NCBI GenBank assembly: GCA_965656445.1
Contig: CBFHKO010000001.1
Span: 744,001-808,000, forward strand
Direction of reading: 5' to 3'
DNA from: JAHEJA01 sp965656445
GTDB taxonomy: Bacteria > Pseudomonadota > Alphaproteobacteria > Rhodobacterales > Rhodobacteraceae
DNA: 64,000 nt
The notes beneath the pieces were generated by a model. The model ran no database searches, was not told the DNA's origin, and was given only the letters and a program-made list of their open reading frames with translations. Position numbers and translations under genes: made by a program. Each line of letters starts with the position of its first letter. Positions within the stretch are counted from its first letter, which is position 1. Of this stretch, positions 1 through 7,160 are shown in pieces.

Positions 1-228
1 GACGATCCCAAAGTGCGTCAGCTGGCGATACAAGATCGTGAGACAACGGTGGAAGAAGACATTCATCTTGTTGAAAGCGTACAACGCGGATTGCAATCGC
101 GCGGCTACCGCCCGGGGCCGTTGGTGGTTGATCCCAAAGGCGGTGTGAATTCCGAACATCCTGTGATGCATTTACAGCGCTGGATGCGCGAGGCGATTGA
201 TGGCGCCGATAAGAGATCGGACACTTGA
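1..228 (+). CDS. Rieske-type ring-hydroxylating oxygenase alpha subunit, C-terminal end (5' partial)
   Basis: Only the last 75 codons are in the window and the frame is open to base 1, so the gene starts upstream. The tail contains VQRGLQSRGYRPGPLV and ends SEHPVMHLQRWMREAIDG, which matches my memory of the C-terminus of the catalytic subunit of Rieske non-heme iron oxygenases, where an E..V..VQ.GL.SRGY-type helix closes the domain. The Rieske cluster and the iron ligands would lie upstream and cannot be checked. Substrate is unknown. The stop is followed 6 nt later by the start of an aldehyde dehydrogenase remnant, which suggests the two were once co-transcribed. Family call from the tail only. 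Confidence 0.6.
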   Translation, partial: DDPKVRQLAIQDRETTVEEDIHLVESVQRGLQSRGYRPGPLVVDPKGGVNSEHPVMHLQRWMREAIDGADKRSDT

Positions 229-234
229 AAACGA

Positions 235-381
235 ATGGCAAACTATGTTGTTGGCGCATTGGTCCACGGTGGCGCAGGACGACTCAAAGTTTTCAATCCT
301 GGATCGGGAGAGAAAATAGTCGAACAGGCTCCTGCCGAAGTAGCTATTGTTGACCGCGCGGTTTTGGCCGAGCATTATTAG
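235..381 (+). pseudogene. N-terminal remnant of an aldehyde dehydrogenase
   Basis: The ATG lies 6 nt after the oxygenase stop. The 48-codon frame (MANYVVGALVHGG...VFNPGSGEKIVE...VDRAV) follows the usual start of the aldehyde dehydrogenase superfamily: an 'I/V-x-G-x-x-V' strand, the NPATGE-like turn (here NPGSGE), then the VDRAV helix. A TAG then ends the frame where the family normally runs on for about 430 residues. No catalytic Cys/Glu segment follows in any frame. From 382 to 577 I see only a short hydrophobic stretch in the same frame (IYRNQDRILYSILIAFGLAV) with no start codon and with stops on both sides. I read this as a deleted gene; a 48-residue expressed peptide cannot be excluded. 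Confidence 0.5.
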
Positions 382-577
382 CCGGCAGCTCTCGCCACAG
401 TCAATAGTTTCGCAATCAAACGCGTCAAGTTATAAATCTACCGCAACCAAGACCGCATTTTATACTCGATCCTCATCGCCTTTGGCCTCGCCGTCGCGGT
501 CAACATCTATATGGAAAACCGACGTCCCTGACGGCGCAGGTTTTAGTCGAGGTTCATAAGAGCAACCTCCAAGGAAG

Positions 578-1816
578 CTACGCTGCGAATTTATCGCGGT
601 TGAACTCTGGTGAGGCAACGATCCCTTCGTCAAACAGGCGACCCATTTCGCCCGTTGTCATCCCCAAGGTTTGGTGCAGAATTTCTTCTGTATGTTGACC
701 GACGGACGGTGCGATGCGTGGCTCTAGGGTTGGCGAGGCCTCAAAGCTAACAGGATGGGATGGCACCATGTAGCGCCCAATCCCCGGCTGCTCTAACTCA
801 GAGAACATTGGATTGTTGGCGAATTGATCAACGTCGTCGCGCAACGCGTCTTTTACGCTTCGAAATATGGACCACGTCAGGGACATCTCATTGAACTTTG
901 CTTCAAATTCCGAAATGCGATGGGCTGCAAACCACGGCGCGAGTATCGCTGTTATGTGCGCGCGATGGGTCCAGCGGTTGCCTTCGTCCGAGAGCGGCAC
1001 ACCCAAGGACGTTTCTAGATCCGCGATCGCCGCCTGACTATCCGTCGCTTTGATCAACCCACGCCACTGGCGGTCGGTCAAGCCGATGACCATCACACGT
1101 CCTCCACAGGCACAGACAAAATCCTGACCATACGCGCCAAACAGAGAATTGCCCGCCTTTTTACGCGGCTCTTCGTTTAGGGTCGCCTCAGCGATCATCC
1201 CAAGATGGCCAATGGTAGCGGCGGCAACATCCTTGAGCGCGAATTCAACGCCCTGCCCGACCCCATGGCGCAATCGGTGGCGCTCTGCTGCCAATAGCGA
1301 TGACACAACCATATTGCCCGCCATGCAATCCCATGCAGGCAGGGCATTTGCAACGGGGCCATCATGTCCCTCTGGTCCAGTGATCTCGGGAATACCCAAG
1401 GCTGGGTTCACCGTGTAATCAACCGCAGGTCCACCATGGCGATCCCCAGTAAGCGTGACGGACACCAAATCAGGTCGATACTTTGACAGGGTTTCATGAT
1501 CCATCCAACCGCGCACGCGTAAGTTCGTGATAAATAGACCCGCATCCTCGCCAGGGGCGGTAATGATCTGAGTGATCAGCTCGCGGCCCTCTGGGGTTTT
1601 CATATTCACCGCGATGGACTTTTTGCCTTTGTTCAGGCCTGCCCAAAAGAGGCTTTGCCCAGAGGGAGCAACAGGAAGTCGATTATAATCTAACCCACCG
1701 CCCAGTCGGTCGAACCGAATGACTTCGGCCCCCATTTGAGCAAGCTGCATACCAGCGAGGGGAACCGCAACAAACGCCGATCCTTCGACCACACGCATAC
1801 CTGTGAGAATGCTCAT
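578..1816 (-). CDS. mct: Family III CoA transferase, 2-methylfumaryl-CoA isomerase (mesaconyl-CoA C1-C4 transferase) type
   Basis: The 412-residue product is a CaiB/BaiF family III CoA transferase. It starts MSILTGMRVVEGSAF, carries the AGLNKGKKSIAV and NMKTPEGREL strands of the family, and has a likely catalytic Asp in PAWDCMAG. The start at 1816 is chosen because its ATG overlaps the stop of the upstream hydratase (ATGA), which indicates translational coupling; a longer frame begins at 1876 but would lie inside that gene. With a 3-methylfumaryl-CoA hydratase-like neighbour, the expected reaction is intramolecular CoA transfer from the C1 to the C4 carboxyl of mesaconyl-CoA, as in the 3-hydroxypropionate bi-cycle. 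That assignment rests on family resemblance and pairing; the citramalyl-CoA lyase that would complete the route is not in the window. Confidence 0.7.
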   Translation of the reverse strand: MSILTGMRVVEGSAFVAVPLAGMQLAQMGAEVIRFDRLGGGLDYNRLPVAPSGQSLFWAGLNKGKKSIAVNMKTPEGRELITQIITAPGEDAGLFITNLRVRGWMDHETLSKYRPDLVSVTLTGDRHGGPAVDYTVNPALGIPEITGPEGHDGPVANALPAWDCMAGNMVVSSLLAAERHRLRHGVGQGVEFALKDVAAATIGHLGMIAEATLNEEPRKKAGNSLFGAYGQDFVCACGGRVMVIGLTDRQWRGLIKATDSQAAIADLETSLGVPLSDEGNRWTHRAHITAILAPWFAAHRISEFEAKFNEMSLTWSIFRSVKDALRDDVDQFANNPMFSELEQPGIGRYMVPSHPVSFEASPTLEPRIAPSVGQHTEEILHQTLGMTTGEMGRLFDEGIVASPEFNRDKFAA

Positions 1817-2658
1817 ACTGTGCCCTCCCACATTACATTTGCTTGCATGCCTTGATGCCCAAGCTGACCCGAGCATATTTCAAGCCCCCCGTCTTGTTCA
1901 ACGCCCGCAATTTCAAGGTTGTGGTCGCTAAACATCGGATGAATACCACGAAAATCAAAATCGCTTGGATGGCGATCTTTGTGTTTGATCGCGGCTTGCA
2001 TCAACAAGATTGCTTGAAGCGGACCGTGCACAACGAGACCAGGATAATGTTCAACGTTTTTCGCATAGTCTTTGTCATAATGAATGCGATGCGCATTGAA
2101 CGTCAGCGCGGAAAACCTGAACAAGAGGGCTTCTGATGTTTGATGATGACTGGATACATCAAGGGCCTCTGGCATCGGGATCTGCTTGGGCGCTTTGTAT
2201 TCCTTGGGAATATCGAGGTAGACAATATCTTGGCGTTCCTCAATCGCGATACCCTTGTCCCCGTAAATCGCATGATCAAGCGTGACAAAGACCATAGAGC
2301 CGCTTTGACCTTCTTTTTCTTTGATGCTGCGCAGGCTGGAGCGACGTCGCAGATTTTCACCAATATAGAGCGGCGCGTGAAACCGAACAGAGCCCCCGGC
2401 CCACATGCGGCGACGGTAGGGTAATGGCGGAAGGAAATCGCCCAATCTTGGATGACCATCTGAGCTGAGTTGGTCCATCGGCGTCAGGGGCGCGAATGTA
2501 CACCAGTGCCACAGCGGGCTGAGTTGTCCCGATTGGCGGGCCTGCTCTGGGCGATCATCTCCGAGAGTTGCAATAATCTGCTGCGCCTTTTGTTCGCAAA
2601 TGCGCCCGTCTTCCATGACTGTGTTTCCAGTCCATGCATCAAAGTTAACTTTATCCAT
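1813..2658 (-). CDS. meh: MaoC/FAS1-like dehydratase, 3-methylfumaryl-CoA (mesaconyl-C4-CoA) hydratase type
   Basis: 281 residues with two hot-dog halves. The N-terminal half has a HWCTFAPLTPMDQLSSDGHP-like stretch and the C-terminal half has FRFSALTFNAHRIHYDKDYA, the R-x-[ST]-x-x-T-x-N-x-H-x-I-H-Y-D signature of FAS1-like/HTD2 dehydratases. The start at 2658 is set by a strong ribosome binding site (GGAGGA, 2664-2671 on the minus strand) about 7 nt upstream; a GTG at 2673 would lie within that site. It precedes and overlaps the CoA transferase by 4 nt. Together they would take mesaconyl-C1-CoA to (3S)-citramalyl-CoA, a branch off the ethylmalonyl-CoA pathway or part of C5-dicarboxylate degradation. 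Substrate is inferred from the pair. Confidence 0.68.
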   Translation of the reverse strand: MDKVNFDAWTGNTVMEDGRICEQKAQQIIATLGDDRPEQARQSGQLSPLWHWCTFAPLTPMDQLSSDGHPRLGDFLPPLPYRRRMWAGGSVRFHAPLYIGENLRRRSSLRSIKEKEGQSGSMVFVTLDHAIYGDKGIAIEERQDIVYLDIPKEYKAPKQIPMPEALDVSSHHQTSEALLFRFSALTFNAHRIHYDKDYAKNVEHYPGLVVHGPLQAILLMQAAIKHKDRHPSDFDFRGIHPMFSDHNLEIAGVEQDGGLEICSGQLGHQGMQANVMWEGTV

Positions 2659-2738
2659 TTGGTCGTCCTCCACCTATAGAAGGCGGATTCAAATTGAAAA
2701 AATCAATATATTTTAATGACTTAAGTGGATGCAATGGC

Positions 2739-2753
2739 ATACCGAATTGGTAT
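2739..2753. promoter_or_regulatory. Short palindrome upstream of the hydratase/CoA transferase pair
   Basis: ATACC-GAATT-GGTAT, two 5-nt arms around a 5-nt spacer, lies about 80 nt upstream of the hydratase start. It could be an operator of a GntR-like or similar dimeric regulator. No regulator gene is adjacent and arms this short can occur by chance. Confidence 0.3.
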
Positions 2754-2886
2754 CCCTATGTATGCTATCACAGTTTTCCTAAGTAAATTCTTTATCTTAC
2801 CAAAGGTTGTTTTGCGCGTGCAGAACAGTCTGCTGCACCTGCAGCCTGTGACAATTTGGAGCGATACATTACATGCTACAGAGCCC

Positions 2887-2916
2887 GAAAATGCAAAAGG
2901 GCGCTCGAAAGCGCCC
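2887..2916 (-). terminator. Rho-independent terminator of tuf
   Basis: On the minus strand, GGGCGCT-TTCG-AGCGCCC (arms 2899-2905 and 2910-2916) is followed by TTTTGCATTTTC. The 7-bp GC-rich stem with a tetraloop lies 31 nt after the tuf stop. Confidence 0.85.
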
Positions 2917-2946
2917 AGTTGTAGCTCGTCTCATTTGAGTAAAAGA

Positions 2947-3222
2947 TTACTCGATGATTTTGGAAACGACGCCTGAGCCGACTGTGCGGCCACCTTCGCG
3001 GATCGCGAAGCGGAGTTTTTCTTCCATCGCGATTGGAGCGATCAATNNNNNNNNNNNNNNNNNNNNNNNNNNNNNNNNNNNNNNNNNNNNNNNNNNNNNN
3101 NNNNNNNNNNNNNNNNNNNNNNNNNNNNNNNNNNNNNNNNNNNNTGTTTTGCCGTGGTCAACGTGACCAATCGTGCCGATGTTGCAGTGCGGTTTACTGC
3201 GGTCAAACTTTTCCTTTGCCAT
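2947..3222 (-). CDS. tuf: Translation elongation factor Tu, interrupted by an assembly gap
   Basis: The first 26 residues (MAKEKFDRSKPHCNIGTIGH followed by VDHGKT, the P-loop) and the last 32 residues (ending REGGRTVGSGVVSKIIE) are those of EF-Tu. Between them are 98 N. A complete EF-Tu has about 391 residues, so roughly 330 residues (about 1 kb) are missing and the gap length is not real spacing. EF-Tu carries aminoacyl-tRNA to the ribosome in the cytoplasm. Proteobacteria often have two near-identical tuf copies, a common cause of this kind of assembly break, so the two ends could even come from different copies. Identity is certain; intactness is not testable here. Confidence 0.95.
   Translation of the reverse strand: MAKEKFDRSKPHCNIGTIGHVDHGKTXXXXXXXXXXXXXXXXXXXXXXXXXXXXXXXXXLIAPIAMEEKLRFAIREGGRTVGSGVVSKIIE
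3047..3144. other. Assembly gap (98 N) inside tuf
   Basis: A continuous run of N replaces the middle of tuf. It is shorter than the missing coding sequence by about 0.9 kb, so it is a scaffolding placeholder. Confidence 0.99.
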
Positions 3223-3354
3223 ATCCTAAGGCGCCTCGCATGTTATGGGGCCACTTAATTGCGCAATGGCCCAAGTTTCACTGGCGCGGATTTAGTAAAG
3301 ATAAAGACAAAAATCAAGCACAGTTTCCCGTTAAACGGAAAAGGTTTCTTCAGA

Positions 3355-3978
3355 TCATTCGTTTTGTTGTAACAAAGCGGCCTGCGCCTCTAACGCGGCT
3401 TTGCGCGCTTCGATTGTTGAGGTGAATTCTGGGGTGAACCAGCCCTGTTCTTTTTCCTGTGTGCGCAACCAACGTTCGATTTCATAGCCCGCATTTTGCA
3501 CAAGCTCAGCCAGTTGTTCCTCGGCCGAGTGGGTTAAACCAGACCCGATGATGGTTTTCGGTGAAACCCCTTCTAAAATCATGAATTCTTTGGGTTCGTC
3601 GTGGATGGGAATGCCGTTCATATCATCCCAAATCGTCACCTTCAAAAACAAGGCTGATTTTTGCGACAGAACAAGCGGCACACCTGGCTTTGCCAAAATA
3701 TACCCATCAATGATTGTCGCCATATGATAGAGACGATCCCCGTCAAAGCGTTCGAAATGGGCGCCCAGCGCTTGTTTCACCGAGGCTGTAATCGCGTCGT
3801 GATCGCCATCACGCGACAGAGGCCCCTTGGCCATATCTTTGCCAACGACAATGTTATGTCCAAACTGGGCGTTCCCAATTGGATCAACATTTGGCGTCAA
3901 CGCAGGACCAGAACAAGCCGCTAAGCCAAGCATGACCGCAAGTGTTAGAAACATACGCTGCATTTGAGATACCCCCAT
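3355..3978 (-). CDS. Predicted lipoprotein of unknown function
   Basis: 207 residues. The N-terminus is a lipoprotein signal: a hydrophobic run MFLTLAVMLGLAAC with lipobox LAAC, so the mature protein should begin with a lipidated Cys and sit in the envelope. The mature part has an acidic and hydrophobic mix (VGKDMAKGPLSRDGDHDA, LVLSQKSALFLKVTIWDD) and ends in a charged Ala/Glu-rich helix (EARKAALEAQAALLQQ). I do not recognise a family. The start could be 3978 or the internal ATG at 3963; a G-rich stretch before 3963 and the shorter signal favour 3963. It is transcribed towards tuf with 132 nt between. Confidence 0.75.
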   Translation of the reverse strand: MGVSQMQRMFLTLAVMLGLAACSGPALTPNVDPIGNAQFGHNIVVGKDMAKGPLSRDGDHDAITASVKQALGAHFERFDGDRLYHMATIIDGYILAKPGVPLVLSQKSALFLKVTIWDDMNGIPIHDEPKEFMILEGVSPKTIIGSGLTHSAEEQLAELVQNAGYEIERWLRTQEKEQGWFTPEFTSTIEARKAALEAQAALLQQNE

Positions 3979-4097
3979 TTTGCTTGGGTTATACCCTTTG
4001 GTTGCTAAATTGCAAAATCAAATACAGAGGATGACGTGTCTTTGCTCATTGAAACGCGCAAGTGCTGTCTTATCTATACTATATAGGAGGACGCAGT

Positions 4098-5447
4098 ATG
4101 GCGAAAACCCCTGTTAAAGTTAATCTAGTCACCAAACCTTTATCACTGGCTCAGACATTCGCAGCTGTTCGCAAGAATGTGCTGTCTATCCTTCCTGAAG
4201 TTGCAACGCGCCAACCTATTGTATCAGGGCGCACTGGGGCCGCGTGGCACATGCTGATGGACCCAAAAGGGCTTCGGCGGGTCTTGTTGGAAAATTTGGA
4301 CAACTACCCAAAATCCAATGTCACCAAGAATATGCTCCGCCCCGCGATTGGGAATTCTATTTTTATTGTCGAAGGCGAAGAATGGCGCTGGCAACGCCGA
4401 GCTGCGGCCCCTGTTTTTACGCCGCGAAACATGAAGAACCTGTCCCCGATTATGATTGAGGCCGCGAAAAGATGTGTGGACCGATTAACCGAGGCAATGC
4501 AGCACCCGATTGATTTAAACGATGAAATGGTGCGCACAACGTTTGAAATCATTGCAGACGTCACGTTTTCGGACGAAAATGGCTTTGATCGCAAGGCCGT
4601 TCACAAGGCGCTGAATGACTATATGGACAGCTCTGCACGTGTCTCTGTTCTAGATTTCTTCAATCTCCCTGACTGGGTTCCGCGCCCTAATCGCATTATC
4701 AGTCGATCCGCAATGCAAAACATTCACACCTTGGCCGAAGACGTGATCACGGCGCGTGAAGGGGCGGGGGCGTCAACGCCACCTGATCTGTTGGATCTAT
4801 TGTTTGAAGGCGAAGACCCAGAAACAAAACGCAAAATGGATCCTATTGTCATCAGGGACAATTTGCTGGCCTTTATCACCGCTGGACATGAAACCACGGC
4901 TTTGACCTTGTCATGGGCGCTCTACCTTTTGGCCTTTGATCCAGAGGTCCAAGACAAAGCCCGCCAAGAAGTGCGCGACGTAATCGGCGATGGCCCGTTG
5001 AGCATCGAACATGTCGAACGGCTCACCTTTGTCCGTCAGGTCATTGATGAAACCCTAAGGCTCTATCCCCCTGCCCCCATCGTGTCACGCACGGCTCAAC
5101 AAGATGATGTCTTATGTGGTCGCAAAATTCGCGCAGGCCAAACGGTTCTCATCCCGATTTATTGCCTACACCGTCACAAAATGCTCTGGGAGGATCCCGA
5201 CGCTTTTCGACCAGAGCGTTTTGGAAAAGGCCAAAAACATGACCGCTTTAGCTATCTGCCTTTTATTGATGGCCCACGGGTGTGTATCGGGGCGAGCTTT
5301 GCGCTTCAGGAGGCTGTGATTATTTTGGCGACCTTACTGCAAAAGTTTGAATTCGACGCGATCCCGTCAAAGCAACCCGTTCCTGAAATGATTTTGACAA
5401 TGCGCCCCACGGGAGGCGTTTGGCTAAAGGTGCGGCCCGCGTCCTAA
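4098..5447 (+). CDS. Cytochrome P450
   Basis: 449 residues with all P450 hallmarks: I-helix AGHETTA, the ExxR motif in ETLRLYPP, the PERF region (FRPERFG), and the heme loop FIDGPRVCIG with the Cys ligand near residue 396. The start at 4098 is chosen from the ribosome binding site AGGAGG 7 nt upstream; an ATG at 4062 is further upstream in frame but precedes that site. No N-terminal membrane anchor, so it should be a soluble monooxygenase needing external electron donors. No ferredoxin or ferredoxin reductase gene is near. Substrate is unknown; the general sequence style recalls fatty-acid or terpene hydroxylases, which is only an impression. Confidence 0.93.
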   Translation: MAKTPVKVNLVTKPLSLAQTFAAVRKNVLSILPEVATRQPIVSGRTGAAWHMLMDPKGLRRVLLENLDNYPKSNVTKNMLRPAIGNSIFIVEGEEWRWQRRAAAPVFTPRNMKNLSPIMIEAAKRCVDRLTEAMQHPIDLNDEMVRTTFEIIADVTFSDENGFDRKAVHKALNDYMDSSARVSVLDFFNLPDWVPRPNRIISRSAMQNIHTLAEDVITAREGAGASTPPDLLDLLFEGEDPETKRKMDPIVIRDNLLAFITAGHETTALTLSWALYLLAFDPEVQDKARQEVRDVIGDGPLSIEHVERLTFVRQVIDETLRLYPPAPIVSRTAQQDDVLCGRKIRAGQTVLIPIYCLHRHKMLWEDPDAFRPERFGKGQKHDRFSYLPFIDGPRVCIGASFALQEAVIILATLLQKFEFDAIPSKQPVPEMILTMRPTGGVWLKVRPAS

Positions 5448-5507
5448 ATAAACTGTCATGCCTGATTTCCGACTGGTGAGACGGAATTTTTCAGCTAATG
5501 TGGGCGC

Positions 5508-6557
5508 ATGTTATTTGCTCTACCCGATCACGATACCCTTTATGCGGCACTCACCAACAAAGACCCAAGCTATGATGGACAGGCCTTTGTTGCGGTCTCA
5601 TCCACAGGGATATTTTGTAAATTCACCTGCCCCGCGCGCAAGCCGTTGCAAAAGAATTGCACGTTTTACGACACGATCCATGCCTGTCTAGAGGCGGGGT
5701 ATCGCCCCTGTAAACGCTGTGATCCAACGGGAATGGGGCTGGCGGAAAACGCGGGCATGAAAACGCTTTATGATGCTTTGACCTCAGATCCCCATCGCAA
5801 ATGGCAAGAAAGCGATATTGCGGAGCTTGGGCTTGATCTGTCCACGGTGCGGCGTCAATTCAAACGCCACTTTGGCATGACCTTCCTCGAATTGGCGCGA
5901 CTGACGCGGTTGCGCCATGGGTTTGCCCATTTAGCCCAAGGAGGGCGCGTGATTGATGCACAATACCTCGCAGGATTTGAAAGCGCCTCTGCCTTTCGCG
6001 ACACATTTGTTAAGGTCACGGGTCTCACTCCGTCACAGCTTCAACAAACGGGGCTCTTGTCGATTGATTGGATAGACACCCCTTTGGGGCCGATGGTAGC
6101 GATTGCAGACAAAGACAACTTGCATTTGCTAGAGTTCATTGATCGCAAAGGATTAGCACGCGAAGTCGAAAAATTATACAAGGCCAACAAAGGCAGTCTT
6201 GGGTTTGGGCGCACTCCTGTCATTGACACTTTGGAAGCGCAGTTAAACGAATTTTTCAACGGAGAGCGCGCGACCTTTGACATCCCTCTTGTGATGCATG
6301 GAACCCCCTTTACCCAGAGCGTTTGGCGCGCGCTCCAAGAGATCCCCGCAGGCAAGACAATGTCTTATGGCGGTTTAGCCCAAGCAATCGGACAACCCAC
6401 AGCGAGCCGCGCAGTGGCGCGCGCAAATGGATCAAATCAAATTGCCATTGTCATCCCCTGTCATCGTGTGATCGGGGCTGATGGTACGTTAACGGGCTAT
6501 GCAGGCGGGCTTTGGCGTAAGCAAAAGCTCATTGAAACTGAGGCTCTGTATTCCTAA
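5508..6557 (+). CDS. ada: Bifunctional Ada: methylphosphotriester/O6-methylguanine-DNA methyltransferase and transcriptional activator
   Basis: 349 residues with three Ada modules in order. The N-terminal zinc domain has Cys37, Cys41, Cys68 and Cys71 (Cys38/42/69/72 in the E. coli protein). An AraC-type helix-turn-helix follows at about 85-175. The C-terminal methyltransferase has the IPCHRVIG active site, with Cys318 as methyl acceptor. The protein removes alkyl groups from DNA; methyl transfer to the N-terminal Cys turns it into an activator of alkylation repair genes. It follows the P450 gene by 60 nt. Its TAA shares 4 nt with the stop of the convergent NusG-like gene, so there is no space for a terminator. 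Confidence 0.95.
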   Translation: MLFALPDHDTLYAALTNKDPSYDGQAFVAVSSTGIFCKFTCPARKPLQKNCTFYDTIHACLEAGYRPCKRCDPTGMGLAENAGMKTLYDALTSDPHRKWQESDIAELGLDLSTVRRQFKRHFGMTFLELARLTRLRHGFAHLAQGGRVIDAQYLAGFESASAFRDTFVKVTGLTPSQLQQTGLLSIDWIDTPLGPMVAIADKDNLHLLEFIDRKGLAREVEKLYKANKGSLGFGRTPVIDTLEAQLNEFFNGERATFDIPLVMHGTPFTQSVWRALQEIPAGKTMSYGGLAQAIGQPTASRAVARANGSNQIAIVIPCHRVIGADGTLTGYAGGLWRKQKLIETEALYS

Positions 6558-7054
6558 GCCACCAAATCTGACGCGTTCACCTGAACCCGTGATTTTTGTC
6601 CCATTAGGTCAAGCAGGACCCAAACCCGTTGATCCGCCGCCATCGTCTCAACAGTCGCCGCAAAATCGGCAAACGGTCCAGCAGTCAGGATGACGTCATC
6701 GCCGGGTTTGAAAACCTGTGGCGGCTTCAATTCACCTGTTTCATCACAGCGCAGTTTCAAGGCGTCGACGAGGTCATTTGGAATTTGGCTTGGCTTGCCT
6801 GCAAAGCTCACCAGTTTTGACACACCAACCGTGCTGTTAATTTTGCGCCACGGCATAGATGCGCCATCGCAGCCAACAAAGAAATAGCCTGGAAACAATG
6901 GGCGTGATGCAGTAACAAATTTTGTTGTCTTGCGCGACGTCACCTTTTGCATTGGCAAAAAGGTATGACACCCCTGCCGCCCTAAATTGCGTTCCGCAAG
7001 GCGATGCGAATTGGGTTTAAACTGAATAAGAAACCAATCAAATTTATCGGACAT
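6554..7054 (-). CDS. NusG paralogue (RfaH-like antitermination factor)
   Basis: 166 residues. An N-terminal NGN domain starts DKFDWFLIQFKPNSHRLAER and contains ASRPLFPGYFFV, the strand shared by NusG and RfaH. The C-terminal KOW segment is at about 120-160 (FKPGDDVILTAGPFADFAATV). It is not the housekeeping NusG, which sits with secE elsewhere in proteobacteria. Such paralogues bind RNA polymerase and promote elongation of particular long operons, often for surface polysaccharides. No polysaccharide operon is in the window. The start at 7054 is chosen because AAGG lies 9 nt upstream; a GTG/ATG-type start at 7072 has none. The stop overlaps ada by 4 nt. Confidence 0.85.
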   Translation of the reverse strand: MSDKFDWFLIQFKPNSHRLAERNLGRQGCHTFLPMQKVTSRKTTKFVTASRPLFPGYFFVGCDGASMPWRKINSTVGVSKLVSFAGKPSQIPNDLVDALKLRCDETGELKPPQVFKPGDDVILTAGPFADFAATVETMAADQRVWVLLDLMGQKSRVQVNASDLVA

Positions 7055-7107
7055 AAAAAAGCCTTCGCTCAAAATTGAACAAGGAATTCTTAACCCGATT
7101 CTAGAAA

Positions 7108-7136
7108 ATAAAAAAGCCCCGACGAAAGTCGAGGCT
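7108..7136 (-). terminator. Rho-independent terminator of pckA
   Basis: On the minus strand AGCCTCGAC-TTTC-GTCGGGGCT forms a 9-bp stem with one U-G pair, directly followed by a T run. It lies 25 nt after the pckA stop. Confidence 0.85.
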
Positions 7137-7160
7137 CTTTAATATTTTATTCGTAACCCA

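Noticed and set aside
3295..3350. Possible terminator after the lipoprotein gene (imperfect TTTCC(C)GTT/AACGGAAA stem)
   Set aside because: One bulge, AT-rich stem and no uninterrupted T run; too weak to call.
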